Below, in pieces: positions 35,543 to 42,875 of a stretch of 64,000 nt of DNA; position 1 is the first letter of the stretch, and each line of letters opens with the position of its first letter. This stretch comes from DLKC01 sp002478885. GTDB taxonomy: Bacteria > Bacteroidota > Bacteroidia > Chitinophagales > Chitinophagaceae. Under the pieces are notes generated by a model. It saw nothing but the letters and a program-made list of their open reading frames with translations, made no database searches and was not told the origin of the DNA. A program made the translations under genes and the position numbers. The stretch is taken from NCBI GenBank assembly GCA_046329585.1, contig JAXLUI010000002.1, positions 620,001 to 684,000 on the forward strand, in the 5' to 3' direction.

Positions 35543-36670
35543 TTACAGGTTGTCGCTTACAACCTTTAAAGTATGCTTTATTTTATTTGCTTTATAAGTG
35601 AGCTCCTGGTATTCGTCACTCATAATGGTTACGTGCCCCATCTTTCTTCCAGGCTTGGTTTGAACCTTGCCATATAAATGCACAAAGCTGTTATCCATCT
35701 TCAATACTTCGTCCAAACCTTCATACCGAGCAACACCTGAGTAACCTTCGGATCCAATAATATTTACAATAGACGAAGGCATAATAGGATCCGTATTGCC
35801 AAGCGGATAATTCAACATGATCCGCCACAGCATATCATATTGGCTGCTGTAATTTGCTTCAATCGTGTGGTGCCCGCTGTTGTGAACACGTGGTGCGGTT
35901 TCATTCACCAGCACATCATCATTTATGTCGATGAACATTTCTACCGCAAATAACCCCGCGCTACCAAATGCCTTCACAAGCTTCAATGCAATGGCTTCTG
36001 CTTTCCACAAAACCTGCTGGGGCAGTTTTGCCGGGCTAACCTGGTAATCGAGTAAATTAAGCAAGGGGTCAAACACCATTTCTGCCGGCGGATAAATGGC
36101 GGTTTCTCCTTTATTATTCATGGCAACGATTAATGCAATTTCTTTTTTGATCGTTACCATTTTCTCCAGCACAGAGGGTGCATTAAAACCTTTCTCAATT
36201 TCTTTTTCTGTTTTTATCAATTGCACGCCTTTTCCATCGTACCCGCCCTCCCCGATCTTATGCACGGCTGGTAGAAAATGCTTTTGTGCCTGCAGTTCCG
36301 ATAAATTTTCCGTAATGACATAATCGCTGGTGGGCAGCGCGTTACTCTTATAAAATTCTTTTTGTGCTATTTTGTTTTTAATGGTCTTTATAGCAGCCGG
36401 TTTTGGATAAATCTTCACACCTTCCTGTTCCAGTTTTTCCAGCGCTGCAACATTCACGGCTTCAATTTCTATTGTGAGAGCGTCGAGACCCTGGCCGAAT
36501 TGATACACCGTATCGAAGTCTTTAATATCGCCTTTTACAAAATGGTGGCAGAGATGTGCTGCCGGGCAATCGGCATCGTTCTCCAGTACAAATGTTTCCA
36601 CTACATAGTTGGCAGCTGCCTGCAATAACATTCTTCCTAATTGTCCGCCACCGAGAATTCCAACTTTCAT
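35543..36670 (-). CDS. purK: N5-carboxyaminoimidazole ribonucleotide synthase
   Basis: PurK uses ATP and bicarbonate to carboxylate AIR. The 375-residue protein is an ATP-grasp enzyme: the N-terminal fold starts GILGGGQLGRMLLQAA, the ATP-grasp centre has GGYDGKGVQLI, and the metal-binding end has FAVEMFIDINDDVLVNETAPRVHNSGHHTIEA. Length and motifs are typical. It is the first gene of the purK-purE unit; the promoter should lie in the gap above 36670. Confidence 0.97.
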   Translation of the reverse strand: MKVGILGGGQLGRMLLQAAANYVVETFVLENDADCPAAHLCHHFVKGDIKDFDTVYQFGQGLDALTIEIEAVNVAALEKLEQEGVKIYPKPAAIKTIKNKIAQKEFYKSNALPTSDYVITENLSELQAQKHFLPAVHKIGEGGYDGKGVQLIKTEKEIEKGFNAPSVLEKMVTIKKEIALIVAMNNKGETAIYPPAEMVFDPLLNLLDYQVSPAKLPQQVLWKAEAIALKLVKAFGSAGLFAVEMFIDINDDVLVNETAPRVHNSGHHTIEANYSSQYDMLWRIMLNYPLGNTDPIMPSSIVNIIGSEGYSGVARYEGLDEVLKMDNSFVHLYGKVQTKPGRKMGHVTIMSDEYQELTYKANKIKHTLKVVSDNL

Positions 36671-36744
36671 GCTGTTAAAATATTGGGGCGAAGATAATTT
36701 CTGTTCTGCATTTGCTGCCGGATTTTTATAACTTTACGCCGTCG

Positions 36745-36840
36745 ATGCTACCAGATTATCCACATAAAATATTTAAGGACAGGCGGAACAACTACAATCT
36801 GCTGATGGAAGCGCTTGCCATGGACGCCCGTTACTACTGA
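36745..36840 (+). CDS. Possible small ORF, 31 residues, unrecognised
   Basis: An ATG frame encodes a short charged peptide starting MLPDYPHKIFKDRRNN and ending in two tyrosines. It follows an AT-rich promoter-like stretch and ends just before a repeat half, as most real genes here do. I do not recognise it and chance is a fair explanation. It could also be a gene remnant. Confidence 0.2.
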   Translation: MLPDYPHKIFKDRRNNYNLLMEALAMDARYY

Positions 36841-36882
36841 TTACTCTTCTCATTTATTTTTCTGCCAGGTATTGTTCCGGAA

Positions 36883-36940
36883 GTACAAGAGTGCGACGCA
36901 ACAGGCGTTTGGCTATGTACTTAAGCCGGGTACACAAAAA
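36883..36940 (-). repeat. Single dispersed repeat half (copy 6)
   Basis: Core GTACAAGAGTGCGACGCAAC (36883-36902) and outer box AAGCCGGGTACACAAAAA (36923-36940). It lies immediately upstream of hppD and could fall inside its promoter or leader. Confidence 0.78.
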
Positions 36941-36964
36941 TAATTTTAACCAAAAAAAGTTTGC

Positions 36965-38095
36965 ATGAACACCATGATTGCTCCATTAAAACCGGCTGCT
37001 TTGCAGGCCGATTTTCTGCCGTTGGAAGGCACTGATTACATTGAATTTTATGTAGGCAATGCCAAACAGGCCGCCCATTTTTACAAAACAGCATTTGGCT
37101 TCAAAAGCCTTGCTTACGCCGGGCCGGAAACCGGGATTAAGGACCGTGCCAGCTATGCCGTAAGACAGAACAAACTCACTTTTGTATTCACAACATCGCT
37201 CCACGGCGGCAATTCCATAGCCGATCATGTTTACAAACACGGCGATGCCGTTAAAGTGCTGGCACTTCGGGTGGCCGACGCCAAAAAAGCATGGCATGAA
37301 ACCGTAATCCGTGGCGGTAAAAGTTACCTCGAGCCGCTGACGTTGCAGGATGAATACGGTGAAGTCGTGTTAAGTGGCATTCATACCTACGGCGAGACCG
37401 TGCACTTGTTCGTAGAACGTAAAAATTACAGAGGCGCTTTTATGCCAGGCTACCGGGAATGGATAACGCCATACAATCCAACGTCAACCGGGCTGCTGTA
37501 TGTAGATCATTGCGTTGGAAATGTTGGCTGGAACCAGATGAATAAGTGGGTCAAATTTTATGAAGATGTGATGGGCTTTGGCAATATTCTTACGTTTGAC
37601 GATAAAGATATTTCCACAGAATATTCCGCATTAATGAGCAAAGTAATGAGCAGCGGGAATGGGTTTGTTAAATTCCCCATCAACGAACCGGCGGAGGGAA
37701 AAAAGAAATCACAGGTGGAAGAATACCTCGATTTTTATGGAGGTGAGGGTTGCCAGCATGTGGCTTTGGCTACCAACGACATTGTTGACACTGTTACTCA
37801 ATTGCAAAACCGGGGCATAGAATTCTTGAAAGTGCCCAGCACCTATTACGACGATCTGCTTCAGCGCGTAGGCCATATTGATGAAGACCTTGAGCCTTTG
37901 AAACAACTCGGCATTTTAGTCGACCGTGATAATGAAGGTTATCTTTTACAAATATTTACCAAGCCCGTGGAAGATCGCCCTACGCTCTTTTTCGAAATTA
38001 TTCAACGCAAAGGGGCAAAAAGTTTTGGCAAGGGGAACTTTAAAGCATTGTTCGAGGCCATAGAACGCGAACAGGATTTACGCGGTAACTTATAG
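36965..38095 (+). CDS. hppD: 4-hydroxyphenylpyruvate dioxygenase
   Basis: The enzyme turns 4-hydroxyphenylpyruvate into homogentisate, the second step of tyrosine breakdown, using non-haem iron. The 376-residue protein has two vicinal-oxygen-chelate domains. The C-terminal one carries the iron ligands: His182 in LYVDHCVGNV, His265 in GCQHVALAT and Glu344 in LFFEIIQRKG. The C-terminal helix ends FKALFEAIEREQDLRGNL, typical of the family. No other tyrosine-degradation gene is next to it. A terminator follows (38124-38164). Confidence 0.96.
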   Translation: MNTMIAPLKPAALQADFLPLEGTDYIEFYVGNAKQAAHFYKTAFGFKSLAYAGPETGIKDRASYAVRQNKLTFVFTTSLHGGNSIADHVYKHGDAVKVLALRVADAKKAWHETVIRGGKSYLEPLTLQDEYGEVVLSGIHTYGETVHLFVERKNYRGAFMPGYREWITPYNPTSTGLLYVDHCVGNVGWNQMNKWVKFYEDVMGFGNILTFDDKDISTEYSALMSKVMSSGNGFVKFPINEPAEGKKKSQVEEYLDFYGGEGCQHVALATNDIVDTVTQLQNRGIEFLKVPSTYYDDLLQRVGHIDEDLEPLKQLGILVDRDNEGYLLQIFTKPVEDRPTLFFEIIQRKGAKSFGKGNFKALFEAIEREQDLRGNL

Positions 38096-38123
38096 TCAAT
38101 AAAATATAGTCAGGATTTTACAT

Positions 38124-38164
38124 CGCAGGCACGGGCACAAAGGCGCACGAGCCTGCGCTTTTTT
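38124..38164 (+). terminator. Intrinsic terminator of hppD
   Basis: CGCAGGC (38124-38130) and GCCTGCG (38151-38157) form a seven-base stem with a 20-base loop, followed by C and six T residues. Confidence 0.85.
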
Positions 38165-38218
38165 ATGTCCCCGGTTTCTGTTTACATGGTGCAGCTTCGT
38201 TGCGTCGCACACTTGTAC
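38165..38218 (+). repeat. Single dispersed repeat half (copy 7)
   Basis: Box ATGTCCCCGGTTT (38165-38177) begins directly at the end of the hppD terminator T-run. The core GTTGCGTCGCACACTTGTAC is at 38199-38218. Confidence 0.78.
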
Positions 38219-38311
38219 TGCATATCAAATGGCCGCTGCGATTACTGTCTTTTAGCAAGATTTAACCGTTTCAATGTTTCACAAAAAGATTAATTGGATA
38301 TTTTCGCAATC

Positions 38312-39064
38312 ATGACAAGGTCGATACTCTTTGCTTTTTCTCTCTTGCTGGCGGTTAGCGCCCAGGCACAAACCTCTTTCCTTGACGGGCAAAAAAATTA
38401 TCCCTCAGTTGCAAGCGCAGTTAAAACAAAACAGGATACGCTTAAAAAGCAATGTGCTTTAATGGGCATTCAGTGGCCTGTAAAAGAGATGTACATAAGG
38501 TCATTTAAATACGACAGCCAGATGGAAGTGTGGGTGCGCAACAATAACAATGAACCTTTCAAACTATTTAAGACCTATAAAGTTTGCGCACTGGCAGGTA
38601 CCTTAGGCCCTAAAAGAATGGAAGGTGATTTCCAGGTACCTGAAGGATTTTACTACATTACGGAATTCAACCCCAAAAGCGATTATCACCTTTCCCTTAA
38701 ACTCAATTACCCCAATCAAAGCGACAAGTTACTAAGCGATACTTACAAACCCGGAGGCGGCATTTATATACATGGCAGTTGTGTTACTGTTGGCTGCATT
38801 CCTATTAACGATCAGCAAATCGAGGAATTATACATACTCGCAGCGTCGGCCAAGAACAGCGGCCAGGATTTTATTCCGGTACATATTTTCCCGGTTCGCT
38901 ACAACAAACCTGAAAGTGTTGAATACTTAACAAGAATTGTAAAAGACAATCCCGTTGTTCAAAAATTTGAAGATCAGTTGAAGCAGGCGTTTGAATTATT
39001 TGACAAAGACAAACAATTGCCCGTTATCACTATCAGCAAAAAAGGCGAGTACATGATTATGTAA
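38312..39064 (+). CDS. Secreted L,D-transpeptidase-like protein (YkuD family)
   Basis: From ATG 38312 the protein has 250 residues with a clear signal peptide (MTRSILFAFSLLLAVSAQAQ). The catalytic motif is GGGIYIHGSCVTVGCIPI, with His154 and the active Cys162; the usual Ser before GC is replaced by TV. The upstream block FKLFKTYKVCALAGTLGPKR and EGFYYITEFNP also fits the family. Such enzymes form 3-3 peptidoglycan cross-links or attach proteins to the wall, and some act as scaffolding or amidase-like proteins. A TTG at 38294 could add six residues but gives a poorer signal. The gene stands alone. Confidence 0.86.
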   Translation: MTRSILFAFSLLLAVSAQAQTSFLDGQKNYPSVASAVKTKQDTLKKQCALMGIQWPVKEMYIRSFKYDSQMEVWVRNNNNEPFKLFKTYKVCALAGTLGPKRMEGDFQVPEGFYYITEFNPKSDYHLSLKLNYPNQSDKLLSDTYKPGGGIYIHGSCVTVGCIPINDQQIEELYILAASAKNSGQDFIPVHIFPVRYNKPESVEYLTRIVKDNPVVQKFEDQLKQAFELFDKDKQLPVITISKKGEYMIM

Positions 39065-39098
39065 CTCACCTTTCTGTTATTATTTTTCCCCGTCTAAA

Positions 39099-40142
39099 TC
39101 AATCTTTTACTTCGTAAACCACTATTGGGGCTGTTTTGTGTTTTAATTGCAATTCACCTATACGGTTGCAGTTAAAAGATTCCTTTACCTGGTGAAACGA
39201 TGCTTCTGTAATAAGTATTTGGCCGTCTGACGCAGCGCTTTGAAGCCGTTGAGCAACATTTACCGTATCACCGATCACTGTATAATCAAGCCTTCGCAAT
39301 TGAGCAGAACCTATATTCCCTGAAACCATTTCGCCACTGTTAATGCCAATAGAAACTTTTGGAAAGAAGTGAATATTTTCAACAGCTTCTTCGGGAAATC
39401 TTTCGATTTCGTTCCTGAGATTAATGCAAGCTTCAATTGCACGGTCAAGATGAAACTCGCCTTTAAAAACCGCCATCACGCAGTCACCTATAAATTTATC
39501 GATATAGCCCGATTGTGCAATAATCGATTTTACGATCACGTCGAAATAGCTGTTCAAGAGTTTTACCACTTTATCAGCTGATTCCGTTTCACTAATGGAG
39601 GTAAACTTACAAATATCAATAAAAGCAACGGTAGCTTCGATCGTTTCATTCTGCATCAGCTGCTCTTCGAACTCCTTCCGGTTCATGAACTTTAAGACCG
39701 TTTCGTCTACGTACATCCGAAGGATATTGTTCTCATGAATGGCTTTAAATGTTTCGTGCAGTTGCTTTACGTGTCCGAGTGTTCTATTAACGGTTAGTTC
39801 CAGGTCTTCAAAATTGATGGGTTTGGTTACAAAGTCGAAAGCGCCCCGATTCATAGCTGTCCTGATATTATCCATATCGCCATACGCGGAAACGATAACT
39901 GCTTTTATCATTGGGCTTACTTCATTCAGTTTAAGCAAAAGCGAAAGCCCATCCATTTCCGGCATATTAATATCGGTGAGTACGATGTCAATATCGGCAT
40001 GTTCGTTCAGTTTAACCAAAGCATCTTTTCCATTAACAGCAAAAACGAATTCATATTTCTGCTCCCTGATCTGTTTACGGAATTTCTGCTTGATTAAAAT
40101 TTCCAGGTCGGTCTCATCATCTGCCACCAAAATTTTAGCCAT
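39099..40142 (-). CDS. Response regulator with class III nucleotide cyclase output domain
   Basis: The 347-residue protein has a receiver domain (1 to about 125) with the acidic pocket DDE (8-10), phospho-acceptor Asp57 in VLTDINMPEMDG and a KP switch pair in VTKPINF. A linker helix follows. The C-terminal class III adenylate/guanylate cyclase domain (about 165-345) has metal-binding FIDICKFTSISE and KFIGDCVMAVF, then SIGINSGEMVSGNIG and RRLDYTVIGDTVNVAQRL with the catalytic Asn and Arg. So all core catalytic residues look present. It probably makes cyclic AMP (or cyclic GMP) on phosphorylation. Its start overlaps the stop of the upstream receiver gene by one base, so the two are one transcription unit. 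No histidine kinase is nearby. Confidence 0.9.
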   Translation of the reverse strand: MAKILVADDETDLEILIKQKFRKQIREQKYEFVFAVNGKDALVKLNEHADIDIVLTDINMPEMDGLSLLLKLNEVSPMIKAVIVSAYGDMDNIRTAMNRGAFDFVTKPINFEDLELTVNRTLGHVKQLHETFKAIHENNILRMYVDETVLKFMNRKEFEEQLMQNETIEATVAFIDICKFTSISETESADKVVKLLNSYFDVIVKSIIAQSGYIDKFIGDCVMAVFKGEFHLDRAIEACINLRNEIERFPEEAVENIHFFPKVSIGINSGEMVSGNIGSAQLRRLDYTVIGDTVNVAQRLQSAASDGQILITEASFHQVKESFNCNRIGELQLKHKTAPIVVYEVKD

Positions 40143-40516
40143 TACATCAATTGTTTTAATTTATCCTTCAAAATAGTAAAGTCCAATGGTTTCGTCAAAA
40201 AATCGTCGGCACCAAGGGAAATCGCAGAATTGTAGTTTTCGGCGTCGCCATATGCTGTAATCATCATTACAAACGGCGGCGGAGTTTTATACTCCGTCTT
40301 TATTACTTTCAATAATTCCAGGCCACTCATACCCGGCATGTTTATATCTGACAATATCAGTACAGCTTCATGATTGTGTTGCCTGAGATAGTTGATGGCC
40401 TGTTCGCCTGATTGCGCGAAAACAAAATCCATTTCGCCCGACCGTATTTCCTTTCTGAACTTCTGGAGAAACAGCGTTTGGATATCTATTTCATCGTCAA
40501 CAGCTAATATTTTCAT
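40142..40516 (-). CDS. Stand-alone receiver domain protein
   Basis: The 124-residue protein is a receiver domain only: VDDE near the start, phospho-acceptor Asp57 in ILSDINMPGMSG, the switch Thr in MITAYGD and Lys in LTKPLDF. There is no output domain, so it must act through a partner, like CheY or Spo0F. It overlaps the receiver-cyclase gene (TAATG) and resembles that protein's receiver closely (LQKFRKEI against IKQKFRKQI), which suggests that the pair arose by duplication. It may feed or compete for phosphoryl groups in the same relay. Confidence 0.9.
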   Translation of the reverse strand: MKILAVDDEIDIQTLFLQKFRKEIRSGEMDFVFAQSGEQAINYLRQHNHEAVLILSDINMPGMSGLELLKVIKTEYKTPPPFVMMITAYGDAENYNSAISLGADDFLTKPLDFTILKDKLKQLM

Positions 40517-41026
40517 AGTAAGTTTTTACAAGTTTTATATGAGAATATACAGTAATATTCCAGAATATCTGAGCTCCAAAAATAATGAGGTATTTTTTGT
40601 TATTAGCCTTGAAGTACGGAATTATTACTAACAAATTGTTACGGCATTTTACCGGAAACTGTGATTGCTGTTACAACATAGTCAAAAAACGCGAATCAAT
40701 GCGCAAATTTATTTATATCCGGCGTTGTATTGTTATCACAATATACAACCTGTCTGTGGAATTCAAAAAAAACTACGCTTTGCCACAAACGCGCAGTTCA
40801 CTTAAAATTGTGGCATGCAATAGCTTTTTTTAGATAAAGCACAGGGAATGAGCGGCCGTAATGTAAGTGCTTCTATTTTTAAAATAAGGGCTATTGGCTG
40901 CCATTTTTGTTGCCGTACAAGTGTGCGACGCAACCAAAGCTCCATAAGAAAACAGCAGCTGAGTTCATATAATTTACGAACCGGGCGATACTTGACAGTC
41001 GGTTGCTTTGTCAAAGAACCTACATA
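40517..41026. other. Intergenic region with one repeat half and an inverted repeat
   Basis: About 510 bases between two minus-strand genes. GTTGTAT (40724-40730) and ATACAAC (40743-40749) form an inverted repeat with a 12-base centre, a possible operator or hairpin. A repeat half lies at 40915-40991. Open frames at 40585-40833, 40802-41014 and 40848-41051 are judged spurious. Confidence 0.5.
40915..40991 (-). repeat. Single dispersed repeat half (copy 8)
   Basis: Core GTACAAGTGTGCGACGCAAC (40915-40934) then CAAAGC. The outer box AACCGGGCGATAC (40979-40991) lies farther out than usual. It is downstream of the ABC-F gene in the common orientation. Confidence 0.7.
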
Positions 41027-42667
41027 TCAGGCCGTGGCTTTCTCCGCATAAAGTTCTTCTCTCAGTTGCTGTACCCGCGTATCTTCCATGTATTCATCAA
41101 AGGTCATTAAACGGTCGATGGTGCCGCGTGGCGTTAATTCGATGATCCTGTTAGCCACGGTTTGCATGAAAGTATGGTCATGAGAAGTAATGAGCACAAT
41201 GCCCGGAAAGGTCTGGCAACCCTCGTTAAATGACTGGATGCTTTCGAGATCGAGGTGATTCGTGGGCTGATCGAGCACAACCAGGTTCGGATTCTGAAGC
41301 ATCATACGACTGATCATACAACGTACTTTTTCACCACCACTAAGCACGTTTGTTTTTTTCATGATATCATCGCCGCTGAATAGCATCTTCCCGAGAAATC
41401 CACGCAGGAATGGCTCGTCTGCATCCGTAACATGTGGCGGCACAAACTGGCGAAGCCAATCCATCAAGCCGAGACCTTCATTAAAGAATTCCTGGTTTTC
41501 CAATGGCAGGTAAGCTTTTGTAATGGTTGTACCCCATTCAAATTTGCCACCATCGGCCTTCATATTGTTGTTGATAATTTCGAAAAAAGCAGTAACAGCC
41601 AGTGGATCTTTGCTCAGGAAAGCGATCTTCTCGCCTTTGTGAATACTGAACGACAGTTTATCAAACAATTTACGCCCGTCAACATTCTTACTAAGATTTT
41701 CAACGTTCAGAATCTGGTTGCCCACTTCGCGCAAAGGTTGAAAAATAATACCTGGATATTTCCTGTTCGAAGGCTCGATTTCTTCGATATTCAATTTCTC
41801 CAAAGCCTTCTTTCTCGAAGTAGCCTGTTTGCTCTTCGATGCGTTCGCCGAGAAACGTGCAATAAAATCGAGCAACGCCTGGCGTTTGTCTTCCATTTTC
41901 TTGTTCTTGTCTGTCAACTGCCGGGCGATCAACTGGGAACTTTCGTACCAGAAAGTGTAATTGCCCGTGTATACTTTGATCTTGCGTTTATCAACATCAG
42001 CAACATGGGTACAAACCGAATCCAGAAAGTGACGGTCGTGGCTCACCACCAACACTATATTTTCGTAGTCGGCAAGAAAATTTTCCAGCCAACCAATCGT
42101 TTCGATATCAAGACCATTGGTAGGCTCATCGAGCAAAAGAATGTCGGGATTGCCAAACAATGCCTGGGCCAACAGCACCCGCACTTTTAATGTACCAGGA
42201 ATTTCCTTCATAAGGCTTTGATGGTATATTTCACTTACTCCCAAACTACTAAGCAAACTGCCTGCATTGCTTTCGGCCTCATAGCCACCCATTTCACCAA
42301 AATCGCCTTCCAACTCCCCGGCACGCATGCCATCTTCTTCTGTAAAGTCTTCCTTGGCGTAAATCGCTTCCCGTTCGTGCATCACGTCCCACAGGTGTTT
42401 GTGCCCCATCAGCACGGTATTAAGCACTGTCTGTTCATCAAACTCAAACTGATTCTGCTTAAGCACAGCCATGCGCTCGCCGGGCGTTATTTCAATGGTT
42501 CCCTTATTTGGTTCTATCTCACCACTGAGTATTTTCAGGAAAGTACTTTTGCCTGCGCCATTGGCACCGATCACACCATAACAATTTCCCTTAATGAAAT
42601 TGATGTTAACTTCTTCAAACAATACCCTTTTACCATACGCAAGGGTTATATTTTTTGCACTGATCAT
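41027..42667 (-). CDS. ABC-F family ATPase, YbiT-like, with altered second ATP site
   Basis: The 546-residue soluble protein has two ABC domains and no membrane segment, as in ABC-F translation factors that bind the ribosomal E site. NBD1 has Walker A GANGAGKS (34-41), Walker B LLLDEPTN (D180, E181) and switch His in SHDRHF; its signature is IPGTLKVRV, a change also known in E. coli YbiT. The linker (about 250-300) has FSANASKSKQATSRKKAL, the YbiT hallmark. NBD2 has an intact LSGGEK signature (442-447), but the Walker A region reads IAFLSKDPLAVTAFF with no GxxGxGK. The catalytic Glu after Walker B is Gln467 (VVLDQPTNHLD). NBD2 is therefore probably unable to hydrolyse ATP at its own Walker site. 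The next repeat half follows the stop. Confidence 0.93.
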   Translation of the reverse strand: MISAKNITLAYGKRVLFEEVNINFIKGNCYGVIGANGAGKSTFLKILSGEIEPNKGTIEITPGERMAVLKQNQFEFDEQTVLNTVLMGHKHLWDVMHEREAIYAKEDFTEEDGMRAGELEGDFGEMGGYEAESNAGSLLSSLGVSEIYHQSLMKEIPGTLKVRVLLAQALFGNPDILLLDEPTNGLDIETIGWLENFLADYENIVLVVSHDRHFLDSVCTHVADVDKRKIKVYTGNYTFWYESSQLIARQLTDKNKKMEDKRQALLDFIARFSANASKSKQATSRKKALEKLNIEEIEPSNRKYPGIIFQPLREVGNQILNVENLSKNVDGRKLFDKLSFSIHKGEKIAFLSKDPLAVTAFFEIINNNMKADGGKFEWGTTITKAYLPLENQEFFNEGLGLMDWLRQFVPPHVTDADEPFLRGFLGKMLFSGDDIMKKTNVLSGGEKVRCMISRMMLQNPNLVVLDQPTNHLDLESIQSFNEGCQTFPGIVLITSHDHTFMQTVANRIIELTPRGTIDRLMTFDEYMEDTRVQQLREELYAEKATA

Positions 42668-42759
42668 TTACTTGCTCATTTTTTCGAGCCGCAAAAGTAA
42701 GGCTTATAGGCGAGATAAGGGTAATTACCAGAAACAAAGAATCTCCGGAACCAGCAGTG

Positions 42760-42819
42760 TTTTTTGCATTGACAGGGCTGCAATGCTACTATCAGCTTCG
42801 TTGTGTCACTCACTTGTAC
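42760..42819 (+). repeat. Single dispersed repeat half, variant (copy 9)
   Basis: T-tract from 42760, a degenerate box, CAGCTTC and the core GTTGTGTCACTCACTTGTAC (42800-42819). The core is identical to the left core of copy 3 and differs from the main form at three positions. Confidence 0.72.
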
Positions 42820-42875
42820 CTACGGTTCTATACGGGTCGATACCGAAAATCCGTTGACTTAAACGGCCAGCGATA

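Larger units (their letters stand above)
36671..36964. other. Divergent region between purK and hppD
   Basis: About 290 bases. ATTTTTATAACTTTACG at 36722-36738 resembles a Bacteroidota -7 element. A possible 31-codon frame lies at 36745-36840 and a repeat half at 36883-36940, directly before hppD. Confidence 0.5.
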
